In this document: one piece after another, positions 46,044-58,982 of the stretch
Position numbering within the stretch: the first letter of the stretch is position 1
Layout: every line of letters begins with the position of its first letter
Source of the DNA: Myxococcales bacterium
Lineage (GTDB): Bacteria > Myxococcota_A > Polyangia > Nannocystales > Nannocystaceae
Reading direction: 5' to 3'
DNA: 64,000 nucleotides
NCBI GenBank assembly: GCA_020633315.1
Contig: JACKDV010000005.1
Coordinates: forward strand, 186,001 to 250,000
Position numbers and translations under genes: made by a program
The notes under the pieces: model-generated
The model's database searches: none
The model's input: only the letters and a program-made list of their open reading frames with translations
Told to the model about the DNA's origin: nothing

Positions 46044-47693
46044 GTGACGAAGCTGCCAAATCTCCTGCTCCCCATGATCGCCTTCGCGCTCGCTTGCGGC
46101 CACACCGAGGAGCCGCCCCTGGGCGAGGAGGGGTCGGCTGACACCGAGCCCGGGGACGAAGGAACGTCCTCCGGCGGGGGCGACGAGGTCGAGGAGAGCA
46201 CCGGTGAGACCCCGCCCCCGGCCGAGGACGTGCCTGCGCGAGGAGCGCGAATCAGCCTCGTCGAGGCCAACCCCGGCGTGGCCGTGCCCATCGGTCGCGA
46301 CGGCGAGTGGGTGGGCGCCGAGGGCCGCAATTCCCCGCTGCCCAAGGGCCGCGACACCGCGGTGCGGGTCTACGTGGACGTGGACGAGTCGGTGTGGGTG
46401 CAGCGTGACATCGAGGCCCGCCTGCACCTGGTGCTCCCCGACGGCACCGAGGAGGTGCTCTCGCAGGTGACCACCGTCGCGGGCGACAGCTCCACCACCT
46501 CGATGCAGTCGGGCTTCCTGTTCGGCGTGCTCGCCGAGTGGATGGTGCCCGGCGTGCGCTACCAGGTGGAGCTGCTCGAGGCCGGCGAGGGCTACGAGGG
46601 CCTGCCCGAGCCCGCCGTCGCCCCGATCACCCCGGCCGAGCCCGGCTACATCGGAGTGGAGGACACCGATCTCCAGATGAAGGTGGTGGTCGTCCCCGTC
46701 GACTACACCGGCCCGGGCTGCAGCACCATGGTCGACACCTCGGAGGAGACGCTCCAGCGCTACGAGGATGCGATGTACCAGCAGAACCCGCTGACGAGCA
46801 TCGACATCCAGTGGGGTCCCCCCTACGTGGTCAACGACCTCGACCTGAGCAACCCCGACGACTTCTTCACCCTGCTCAACCGCGCGGTGCAGCTGCGCGC
46901 CTCGTACTCGCCCGATCCCAACGTCTACTACTACGTGCTGTTCGACAACTGCGGCGCGTGCATCGGCGACGGAGGAGGCTGTGTGCTGGGCGTGGCCCCG
47001 GGCATCCCCGACGAGTCGATGGGCGCGGCCACCTATCGCGCGGCGATCGGCACCCAGTTCCTGGGCAACGACGAGGTCGGCATCGAGACCTTCGTCCACG
47101 AGATCGGCCACACCCAGGGGCGCCAGCACGTGGCCTGCCCCGGCGCGGCGGCGGCTGGCCCCGACGTCACCTACCCCTACGACGGCGGCACCACCGGGGT
47201 GTGGGGCTTCGGCGTGCGCGACTTCCAGTTCCGCAACCCGAGCACCCACACCGACTACATGAGCTACTGCAACCCCACGTGGGTCTCCGACTGGCAGTGG
47301 AACGCCACCTACGACCGCATCCGTGCCCTCACCAGCTGGGACGCGGCCTCGGTGGGCATGCCCGACGGCGACGCCGTGCTCGTCGGCATGATCAACCCCG
47401 AGACGGGCGAGGCGAGCTGGTGGACCGAGCCGGGCTTCATCGCCGACGCGGTGGAGCGCCCCGCGGGGCACGAGCTGCGCTTCCTCGCCGGCGACGAGGT
47501 GATCGACGTGGAGTCGGTGCAGGTCGAGGCCTGGACCGAGGGCCCGGGCATCACCGTGCGGGCGCCGCTGCCCGCGGGCTACGACGCCGAGGTCACCGCG
47601 ATCGAGTATCGCGAGCCCGCGCGCAGCTACCTCGCCCCGCGCGAGTCGGTGGCCAGCTACCACCGGCCCGACTCGCTCACCACCGCGCCGTAG
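46044..47693 (+). CDS. Predicted lipoprotein zinc metallopeptidase, paralogue of the 41636 gene
   Basis: This 549-residue protein starts at GTG. It has a lipoprotein signal (KLPNLLLPMIAFALACGH; lipobox ALAC), a Glu/Gly/Ser linker (EGSADTEPGDEGTSSGGGDE), a beta-rich N-terminal domain, and the zinc motif HEIGHTQGRQHVAC (His352, His356, His362). A later DYMSYCNPTWVSDWQW segment follows the zinc motif. The paralogue at 41636 shares these motifs in the same order (about the same spacing) and the end region with EYREPARSY/SWHEPGRSG. It is divergently transcribed from the Cys-rich/propeller lipoprotein. Two similar peptidases on either side of one metzincin-like protease point to a locus for degrading external protein, consistent with predatory life; this is inference. 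Confidence 0.82.
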   Translation: MTKLPNLLLPMIAFALACGHTEEPPLGEEGSADTEPGDEGTSSGGGDEVEESTGETPPPAEDVPARGARISLVEANPGVAVPIGRDGEWVGAEGRNSPLPKGRDTAVRVYVDVDESVWVQRDIEARLHLVLPDGTEEVLSQVTTVAGDSSTTSMQSGFLFGVLAEWMVPGVRYQVELLEAGEGYEGLPEPAVAPITPAEPGYIGVEDTDLQMKVVVVPVDYTGPGCSTMVDTSEETLQRYEDAMYQQNPLTSIDIQWGPPYVVNDLDLSNPDDFFTLLNRAVQLRASYSPDPNVYYYVLFDNCGACIGDGGGCVLGVAPGIPDESMGAATYRAAIGTQFLGNDEVGIETFVHEIGHTQGRQHVACPGAAAAGPDVTYPYDGGTTGVWGFGVRDFQFRNPSTHTDYMSYCNPTWVSDWQWNATYDRIRALTSWDAASVGMPDGDAVLVGMINPETGEASWWTEPGFIADAVERPAGHELRFLAGDEVIDVESVQVEAWTEGPGITVRAPLPAGYDAEVTAIEYREPARSYLAPRESVASYHRPDSLTTAP

Positions 47694-47721
47694 CGGCTCG
47701 CGATCGCTCGTTTGACAGGGG

Positions 47722-47753
47722 GCTCCGGCCGCGCCAAGGTCCGCGGCCGGAGC
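47722..47753. promoter_or_regulatory. Perfect 12-bp inverted repeat upstream of lgt
   Basis: GCTCCGGCCGCG (47722-47733) and CGCGGCCGGAGC (47742-47753) are perfect inverted repeats with an 8-nt spacer, in the 67-bp gap between the metallopeptidase stop (47693) and lgt (47761). A TTGACA lies just upstream (47712-47717). The hairpin may terminate the upstream transcript or, if transcribed from this TTGACA promoter, control lgt translation, since it ends 7 nt before the GTG. Confidence 0.5.
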
Positions 47754-47760
47754 TGACGAG

Positions 47761-48621
47761 GTGCACTGGAACCCCGATCCCGCGCTGCTGCGGCTAGGCG
47801 GCCTGACCATCTACTGGTACGGCTTCCTGTTCACGGTCGGGCTGTTCGTCACCGTGCTCATGGCCCACCGCTACTTCGTGCAGCGGGGCCTCGAGGAGAA
47901 GCACGCCTCCAACCTCACCTTCTGGACCATCGCGGGGCTTTTCCTGGGCGCGCACGTGCTCGACGTGATCGCCTACAACTGGTCCGCCTTCATCGCCGAT
48001 CCGTCGATCCTCTTCCAGATCAACCGCGGCCTGAGCAGCCACGGCGGGGGCCTGGGGGTGCTGGCCGCGGTGCTGCTGTACACGCGCCTGTATCGCCAGG
48101 ACTTCTGGCGGATCTCCGACGGGATCATGCTGGCCGCGATGTGGCTGTTCCCCTTCGTCCGCCTGGGGAACTTCTTCAACTCGGAGATCATCGGGGTCCC
48201 CACGAGCCTGCCCTGGGGCGTGGTCTTCGAGGCCACCGGGCTGCCCGAGCCCCGCCACCCCTCGCAGCTCTACCACGTGCTCGAGGGCATCGGCCTGGTG
48301 CTCGCGGGGAGCTGGCTGCACCACCGCATGCGCCATCGCCTGCGCAAGGGGGCCACCTTCCTCATCGTGCTGGGCCTGTACTTCACCAGCCGCTTCTTCG
48401 TGGAGTTCACCAAGGAGCAGCAGGCCCTGCCCGCCGACTTCCCCCTCACCATGGGGCACCTGCTCAGCCTGCCCGCGGCCGCGGCCTGCTGGGGGGTGCT
48501 GTGGATGCGCCGACCGGTGCTGGTGGTGCCCGGCGATCCCGAGGCCGGAGATCCTCGCCCCCCCGGCTCCACCAGCCTCGTCGACCAGGTCGAGCCCCCC
48601 ACCGAGGACGACGCATCGTGA
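47761..48621 (+). CDS. lgt: Prolipoprotein diacylglyceryl transferase
   Basis: Lgt transfers diacylglycerol from phosphatidylglycerol to the lipobox Cys of prolipoproteins at the inner membrane. This 286-residue GTG-start protein has about seven membrane segments. It keeps SSHGGGLGVL (His-containing loop, about 92-101), the signature RLGNFFNSEIIG (about 137-148; Arg and Glu kept, the preceding Gly replaced by Val), and HPSQLYHVLEGIGL. The C-terminus (after ~260) is a polar tail with TSLVDQVEPPTED. The next gene, a lipoprotein glycosidase, overlaps its stop by 4 bp (GTGA). Eight or so predicted lipoproteins in this window are possible substrates. Confidence 0.93.
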   Translation: MHWNPDPALLRLGGLTIYWYGFLFTVGLFVTVLMAHRYFVQRGLEEKHASNLTFWTIAGLFLGAHVLDVIAYNWSAFIADPSILFQINRGLSSHGGGLGVLAAVLLYTRLYRQDFWRISDGIMLAAMWLFPFVRLGNFFNSEIIGVPTSLPWGVVFEATGLPEPRHPSQLYHVLEGIGLVLAGSWLHHRMRHRLRKGATFLIVLGLYFTSRFFVEFTKEQQALPADFPLTMGHLLSLPAAAACWGVLWMRRPVLVVPGDPEAGDPRPPGSTSLVDQVEPPTEDDAS

Positions 48622-50165
48622 TCCACCCGGCACGCATCGCATCCTGGCTGGCCCTCGCGGGGCTGCTGCTCGTCCCCGCCTGCTCGCGGGTGGAGGTGGA
48701 CAACGCCAGCTCGAGCGAGGTGGAGACCCCCGCCGACGGCGTGGCCTCCCCGGGCGCGGCCACGCCCGCCTCCGATCCCGCCGCGCTGCGGGTGGAGATC
48801 GACGCCAGCACCACCTACCAGAGCTGGGAGGGAGCCGGCGCCAGCCTGCAGGCCTGGGACGCCGACGCCCGCGCGCAGTATCGCAGCGAGGCGTGGCAGC
48901 GCCTGTTCCTCGACGACCTGGGCATGACGGTGCTGCGCATCGATCTCATGCCCACGCCGCTCTACCCCCATGGCCGCCACGACCTGACCGCGTTCCGCTT
49001 CGGCCCCGAGCTCGAGGCCAACGTGGCCCGCTTCGACTACGACCGCTCGCCCCGGGCCGCGATCTTCGGCGAGGTGGCCTCCGACCTGGTGGCGCGCGGG
49101 GCCGAGCTGCGGGTGCTGGCCAGCGTGTGGACGCCCCCGCACTTCATGAAGGACGGGGCGCGGCTCACCAACAACGGCAACGACTCGGCCAGCGGCCGCC
49201 TGCGCATGGGCACCGAGGATCTCGAGCAGTACGCCCGCTACATGGCGGCGGCCGTCACCGCGTGGGAGCGCCGCTTCGGCGTGCCCATCTACGCGCTCAG
49301 CATCCAGAACGAGCCGCGCTTCGAGCAGGCGTACAGCAGCATGGCCTTCACCCCGCAGCAGTACGCCACGGCCCTGGCCGCGGTCGCGGGCGAGCTCGAT
49401 CGCCTGGGCATGCCCACCCGCCTGTTCGGCCCCGAGGACGTGGGCTACGGCCCCGAGGGCGACCACTCCCGCCTCGACCAGCAGCTCGCCTTCATCCGCG
49501 CGATCATGGCCGACCCCAAGGCGGGCCCGGCCCTCGACGCCTTCGCGATCCACGGCTACGGCGGCGACGGCATCGACTCGCGCGGCTACGTGGCGCCGGG
49601 CAACTGGAAGTACTACCGCGCGGGCATCGAGGAGTACGGCAAGCCCTCGTGGCAGACCGAGTCGGGCGGCGGCCCCCCCGAGGGCCTGGGCCCGGTCTAC
49701 TTCGCCAACGTGATCTTCGAGGGCATGAGCTACGGCCAGGTGTCGCTGTGGTGCAACTGGCTGCTGAGCCACCACGGGCCCCGCGACCAGCACACCCTCG
49801 CCGGCTTCGACCTCGACACCGACCACCCCAAGTACGCGGTGGCCAAGCACTACTTCCGCTTCGTTCGCCCCGGCGATCGGCGGCTGCGGGTGGAGCCCTT
49901 CGACGAGGACGGGCTGCGGATCGTGGCGTGGCAGGCCCCGGATGGCGACCACCTGAGCGTGGTGCTGATCAACCTGCGCGATCAGCCGGCCACGGTGGCG
50001 CTCGAGCTGGGCGCGGCGGGCCAGGGCCGTGCGCTGCGGCGGTGGCAGACCTCGTCGGCGGGCAACTTCGTGGAGCTGCCCGCCCTCGAACCCGACGCCC
50101 CGCGGAGGACGATCGAGCTGCCCGCGACCAGCCTCACCACGCTCAGCGACGCCGTCAGTCCATGA
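48618..50165 (+). CDS. Lipoprotein glycoside hydrolase of family GH30 (glucosylceramidase-like)
   Basis: This 515-residue protein has a lipoprotein signal (RIASWLALAGLLLVPAC; lipobox VPAC). The mature enzyme follows GH30 order: YQSWEGAGASLQAWDAD, TVLRIDL, ASVWTPPHFMKDG, the acid/base Glu in LSIQNEP (about 232) and the nucleophile Glu in WQTESGGG (about 348), then a C-terminal beta domain (HLSVVLINLRDQPATVALEL). GH30 includes glucosylceramidases, beta-1,6-glucanases and xylanases; the substrate is not decided by the sequence. The GTG start overlaps the lgt stop by 4 bp, so translation is coupled. Its last 11 bp overlap the opposite-strand gene ending at 50155. Confidence 0.88.
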   Translation: MIHPARIASWLALAGLLLVPACSRVEVDNASSSEVETPADGVASPGAATPASDPAALRVEIDASTTYQSWEGAGASLQAWDADARAQYRSEAWQRLFLDDLGMTVLRIDLMPTPLYPHGRHDLTAFRFGPELEANVARFDYDRSPRAAIFGEVASDLVARGAELRVLASVWTPPHFMKDGARLTNNGNDSASGRLRMGTEDLEQYARYMAAAVTAWERRFGVPIYALSIQNEPRFEQAYSSMAFTPQQYATALAAVAGELDRLGMPTRLFGPEDVGYGPEGDHSRLDQQLAFIRAIMADPKAGPALDAFAIHGYGGDGIDSRGYVAPGNWKYYRAGIEEYGKPSWQTESGGGPPEGLGPVYFANVIFEGMSYGQVSLWCNWLLSHHGPRDQHTLAGFDLDTDHPKYAVAKHYFRFVRPGDRRLRVEPFDEDGLRIVAWQAPDGDHLSVVLINLRDQPATVALELGAAGQGRALRRWQTSSAGNFVELPALEPDAPRRTIELPATSLTTLSDAVSP

Positions 50166-51249
50166 TCTCGAACTCGGTGCGCCCCACGAGCTGACCGTCC
50201 TGGGTGACCACGTCCACCCACCAGGCGCCGGCGGGATCCTCGGGCAGCAGGCCGGCGTCGAGCTGCGAGCGCAGCCGGATGGTGCCGGTGGGACCGTGGG
50301 CTCGCGGGTCGACCTCGGTGGCGCGATGCACCACCTCGCCCTCGTGCGTCCACACGTGCACCAGGCGATCGCCCTTGCCGCCCGGCACCACCACGTCGGT
50401 CACCGCGTAGAGCTCGTGGATGAGCGAGCGGTGCAGCTTGGAGGCCTCCACCGCCAGCCGCCCGTCGTCGAGCAGCTGGGGCCCCACCGCGCCGTACTCC
50501 ACGTACATCGCCACGGGGGGCACGCCCGCCCGCCCGAAGTACACCCCCACCAGCGCTCCCATCGTCCACAGCACCAGCGCGACCACCACCAGCGGCCGTC
50601 CCAGGTAGCGCAGCGGCACGTGCATCAGCCAGAACGCCAGCGCCGAGATCGCGGCAGCGGCCATCATGGTCACCAGGCTGCGGCTGTTGGGCAGCAGGGC
50701 CGGGATCACCAGGTTGAGGCACGCGAACAGGGTGATGAAGTAGAAGACCGAGGCCGCCACCTTCCAGCGCATGAGCACCTGGTCGAAGACGACGTCGAGG
50801 GTGGAGAGGATCGCACACACCCCCAGCGCGACGACGAACCACTGGTTGGGGGTGTCGAGGGTGGCCGAGCGCCAGTAGAACGGCAGCAGGAAGAACAGCA
50901 TCCCCTGGTAGAGGTTCTTGAGCACGTAGGTCATCACGAAGTAGCGCAGCTTGGCGCCGCGTCCCTCCAGCGCCCGACCGCTGCCGCTGCCGAAGAAGCG
51001 GAAGACCAGGATCATCACGATCCAGGCCATCGCCAGCGAGATGGTCAGCCAGCGCGCGTGGGCGAAGCCCTTGCGCGCGAACACGATGACCGTGATGCCC
51101 AGCCCCAGGGCGTAGAACGAGTGCAGCCACCACAGCATGCGGCCGTAGCGGGAGAAGAACGCACGGATCCCCCTGCGCTTCGCCGGCGCGCCGACCTCGG
51201 CCCCCTCGGCGGGCCCCGGCATGCCGGGCGGCGGAGGACCGGGCTGCAT
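50155..51249 (-). CDS. DUF5924-like membrane protein with C-terminal DUF2914 domain
   Basis: This 364-residue protein has a Pro/Gly-rich N-terminus, then about eight hydrophobic segments (from WWLHSFYALGLGITVIVFA to PLVVVALVLWTMGALVGVYF). The C-terminal extracytoplasmic domain matches DUF2914: SLIHELYAVTDVVVPGGKGDRLVHVWTHEGEVVHRATEVDP...GTIRLRSQL...GAWWVDVVTQDGQLVGRTEF. Function unknown. The ATG at 51249 is preceded by an extended -10 TGCTAGACT ending exactly 8 nt before it, suggesting a leaderless mRNA. It converges on, and overlaps by 11 bp, the GH30 gene, and is divergent from the pirin gene. Confidence 0.82.
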   Translation of the reverse strand: MQPGPPPPGMPGPAEGAEVGAPAKRRGIRAFFSRYGRMLWWLHSFYALGLGITVIVFARKGFAHARWLTISLAMAWIVMILVFRFFGSGSGRALEGRGAKLRYFVMTYVLKNLYQGMLFFLLPFYWRSATLDTPNQWFVVALGVCAILSTLDVVFDQVLMRWKVAASVFYFITLFACLNLVIPALLPNSRSLVTMMAAAAISALAFWLMHVPLRYLGRPLVVVALVLWTMGALVGVYFGRAGVPPVAMYVEYGAVGPQLLDDGRLAVEASKLHRSLIHELYAVTDVVVPGGKGDRLVHVWTHEGEVVHRATEVDPRAHGPTGTIRLRSQLDAGLLPEDPAGAWWVDVVTQDGQLVGRTEFEIMD

Positions 51250-51257
51250 CGGGGCGC

Positions 51258-51266
51258 AGTCTAGCA
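51258..51266 (-). promoter_or_regulatory. Extended -10 element of the DUF5924-like gene
   Basis: The minus strand reads TGCTAGACT; hexamer TAGACT ends 8 nt before the ATG at 51249. Same spacing as at 36625 and 62734. Likely leaderless. Confidence 0.45.
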
Positions 51267-51392
51267 GGCGGGCCGCGCGGGCGCCGACGGCCGCCCCCCA
51301 CGCCGGCGATCCCTCGGCGAACGACGGGCCCCCACGCGGGAGGGAGCGTTTCGGCCCGCGAACCGCCCCGTTGCCGTGCATGCTCGACGGCG

Positions 51393-52400
51393 ATGCCCGA
51401 GCCCATCCTCACCGCCTTCGCGCTCGACTTCGCCTGGCCGGCCTTCGATCCCTTCTTGTTCTGCGTGCACCACGAGGACCACTACCCGCGGGGCAACGAC
51501 GCGCTGGGTCCTGCCGCCTCGCTGGCCGGCCGCCAGATCGGCATGGACTTCGAGGGCAAGGACGGCTGGCGCATGTACCACGGCGACGTGGTGCCGGGCT
51601 TCCCTCGGCATCCCCACCGCGGCTTCGAGACCCTCACCCTCGCGCGCCGCGGCTTCATCGATCACAGCGACTCGCTGGGCGCCACGGCTCGCTTCGGCCA
51701 GGGCGACGCCCAGTGGATGACCGCGGGCGCCGGCATCGTGCACTGCGAGATGTTCCCCCTGGTGCGCCCCGACGCCGACAACCCGGTGGAGCTGTTCCAG
51801 ATCTGGATCAACCTGCCGGCCAAGCACAAGATGGTCGAGCCCCACTTCTCGATGCTGTGGAACGAGACGATCCCACGGCTCGAGCTCGAGGGCGGCGCGG
51901 TGCGGCTGGCCGTGGTGGCGGGGACGATCGAGGGGGCTCGGCCTCCCGCGCCGCCGCCCAAGTCGTGGGCCTCCGAGCCCGACTCCGACGTGGCGGTGTG
52001 GACGATCGCCCTGGCCCCCGGCGCCCGCTGGGTCCTGCCGCCCGCGCGGCCGGGCACCAACCGCACGCTCTACTTCTTCTGCGGCGAGTGGCTCGAGGTC
52101 GACGAGCAGCGGGCGCCCCCGTGCGGCATGCGGCTGCGACCCGATCGCCCGATCGTGCTGCGCAACGGCCCGCGCGAGGCCGAGCTGCTGCTGCTGCAGG
52201 GCAAGCCCATCGGCGAGCCGGTGGCGCAGCGCGGCCCGTTCGTGATGAACCAGGCCCACGAGCTCCAGCAGGCGTTCGTGGACTACCGCCGCACCCAGTT
52301 CGGAGGCTGGCCGTGGGATCGCGACGATCCGGTGCACCCCCGCGAGGCGGGCCGCTTCGCCGTGCACGCCGACGGTCGCCGCGAGGACGCCGGCGGCTGA
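51393..52400 (+). CDS. Pirin family protein
   Basis: This 335-residue cupin protein carries the pirin signatures: HPHRGFETLTLARRGFIDHSDSLG (metal-ligand His in HPHRG), GDAQWMTAGAGIVHCEMFP, then ELFQIWINLPAKHKMVEPHF. The second cupin half ends in FVMNQAHELQQAFVDYRRTQFGGWPW, the usual C-terminal pirin segment. Pirins are iron-binding cupins linked to quercetinase-type oxygenation or redox-sensitive gene control. A linker around residues 180-195 is longer than usual (PPAPPPKSW). No obvious operon partner; the neighbours are on the opposite strand. Confidence 0.92.
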   Translation: MPEPILTAFALDFAWPAFDPFLFCVHHEDHYPRGNDALGPAASLAGRQIGMDFEGKDGWRMYHGDVVPGFPRHPHRGFETLTLARRGFIDHSDSLGATARFGQGDAQWMTAGAGIVHCEMFPLVRPDADNPVELFQIWINLPAKHKMVEPHFSMLWNETIPRLELEGGAVRLAVVAGTIEGARPPAPPPKSWASEPDSDVAVWTIALAPGARWVLPPARPGTNRTLYFFCGEWLEVDEQRAPPCGMRLRPDRPIVLRNGPREAELLLLQGKPIGEPVAQRGPFVMNQAHELQQAFVDYRRTQFGGWPWDRDDPVHPREAGRFAVHADGRREDAGG

Positions 52401-52433
52401 GCGCACCGACCGGGCGCGTGGAGCCACAGCGGG

Positions 52434-53585
52434 CTAGCCATAGGGAGCGAAGCGAGCGCGGCTGTGCCGGCCTCCGTTGAGCCGACGCAGCTCGTCCTCG
52501 GAGTAGGCCTGCGGCGAGCCCTTGGGCAGGTGGCGGCGGATGAAGCCCTCGATGGTCTCGCGGGCCTGCTGCCCCGACTCGCGGCGTAGCTCGTCGATCT
52601 CGGAGCTGTGCGCGTCCTCGAAGCCCGAGAGCGCGAAGCCGAAGCCCTCCTCGCACTCGTCCCAGCGGTGGAACAGGCCCTCGCGGCGCGAGGCCTCGGA
52701 GCTCGAGTCGTCGCTCCACTGCTCGAGCAGATCGCGATACAGCGACTTGAGGCGCCGCTCCATCTTGTCGCGGGCGAAGTCGACGGCCATCTGCAGGCGC
52801 AGCTCGAAGGTCTCCTCGAGCAGGCGCTTCTTCTGCTGCTGGTACAGCTCCTGCCCCTGGGCGGCCCGGACGATCTCGGACATGCCCGGCATGCTGGCCG
52901 GGGTGACGGTGATGCGGAACTTGAGGCGGCCGTCCGGCAGCAGCGTGGCCCGAAAGCCGGTCTGGCGATCGGTGTAGACCATCTTGCCGCCGCGGGTCCG
53001 ATGGAAGCCGGCGTCGACGAGCGAGCGAGGCTTGCCGTCGCTCGGCCCGTCGGGGAGCTCCACCCGCGCGCCGCCGACCTCTCGCACCACCTGGCCCCGC
53101 CCCAGCGTGGACGGAGACAGCGACGGGCGCAGCGACGAGCGATTGGGATCGGGTCGGCTGCCGCCACGCAGCCCGAGCAGCGCCACGCCGCCCGACGAGG
53201 GCCCGCTCGAGCTCGGGGGCTCGGTGGGCTCGCTCGGCGCGGCCGGGCTCGGCTCGGACCGGCGGGGCGTACGAGGGCGAGGCGAGGTGGGGGCGGGCGA
53301 GGGCTCGACGGGCGCGAGCTCGTCCGGCTCGCTCGACTCGGGCTCGCTCGTCTCGGGCTCGCGCGTCTCGGCGGGCGAGGGCTCGGAGGGGAGCACCGCC
53401 GGCGGCAGCTCGACCAGCTCGATCGCCGCCCACGGCGGGGCGGGTGGCTCGGCCGGAGGCGGCGGCTCGGGCAGGCTGGCCCACCATCCCAGCACCAGCA
53501 GGTGCAGCAGCCCCGAGATCACCCACGCCGAGCGCTGCCGGCGGGCCGGCTCCTCGGGACGAGGCGATGGCGGAACCCGGGCCAT
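52434..53585 (-). CDS. TonB-like proline-rich membrane-anchored protein with helical C-terminus
   Basis: This 383-residue protein has a basic N-terminus, one membrane helix (about 20-37, AWVISGLLHLLVLGWWA), and a Pro/Glu/Ser-rich linker (about 38-140) with SEPE/PSEP repeats, as in TonB and GltJ/AgmX-type scaffold proteins. The C-terminal ~200 residues are not a TonB C-terminal fold: a beta segment (TDRQTGFRATLLPDGRLKFRITV) precedes a highly charged helical region ending in IRRHLPKGSPQAY. Function unknown; it may link the inner membrane to an envelope partner. It converges on the pirin gene, and its start is about 170 bp from the divergent kinase gene at 53756. Confidence 0.7.
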   Translation of the reverse strand: MARVPPSPRPEEPARRQRSAWVISGLLHLLVLGWWASLPEPPPPAEPPAPPWAAIELVELPPAVLPSEPSPAETREPETSEPESSEPDELAPVEPSPAPTSPRPRTPRRSEPSPAAPSEPTEPPSSSGPSSGGVALLGLRGGSRPDPNRSSLRPSLSPSTLGRGQVVREVGGARVELPDGPSDGKPRSLVDAGFHRTRGGKMVYTDRQTGFRATLLPDGRLKFRITVTPASMPGMSEIVRAAQGQELYQQQKKRLLEETFELRLQMAVDFARDKMERRLKSLYRDLLEQWSDDSSSEASRREGLFHRWDECEEGFGFALSGFEDAHSSEIDELRRESGQQARETIEGFIRRHLPKGSPQAYSEDELRRLNGGRHSRARFAPYG

Positions 53586-53755
53586 GGGACGGTCTCAGGA
53601 TACGCGCCCCTGCCGGTCCGACCACAAGGGCGCTGGGATGCGCCGGCGCGGCCCCCCATCGCTCCCCGAAGAGGGCGACGGGGCCTGCGCGCGGTAGGAA
53701 CGGCCGAGGCGAGCCCGGGCCTCGACGCCCCGGCGCGTAGGAGTAGGATCCCGAC

Positions 53756-58640
<4,885 letters not shown>

Positions 58641-58982
58641 CGGGTCGAAGCATGGAGGGTGCCATCGCCCATTGCTTGTGCCCACGTTGCGCCACCGCGA
58701 TCGCTCGGCGTGCGATCCCGCCCGTCGCAATGCCGAACGACCACGAAGGATGAGGATCGACCACCCTGTGGTCGATACCCTTCCTTCATGGGTCGTAGGC
58801 CAGGGTGGTCCTATGCATCACACCCTGCCACTGATCCGCAGAGATCGTAGGCGCGCGCGGAGCATTTTCGGTACCAAAAAATTGTCCCGCGGCTTATTGT
58901 GGGGCTATCGCGGGACCATCGGTTCCGAATCTTCGTCGTTCGTCATCTCGTCGCGGGTCGCTCCGCGACACCTCTCGCCACC
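58641..58982. promoter_or_regulatory. Divergent intergenic region with 21-bp palindrome and AT-rich patch
   Basis: This 342-bp gap holds no convincing gene. It contains a perfect palindrome ATCGACCAC-cct-GTGGTCGAT (58756-58776), a likely operator or short hairpin. It also contains an 8-bp inverted repeat GTCCCGCG (58884-58891) / CGCGGGAC (58909-58916), just after an unusually AT-rich run (58865-58884, with an A6 tract). TTGTCC (58883-58888) and TATCGC (58907-58912), 18 nt apart, could be -35/-10 for the rightward 58983 gene. Confidence 0.4.
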
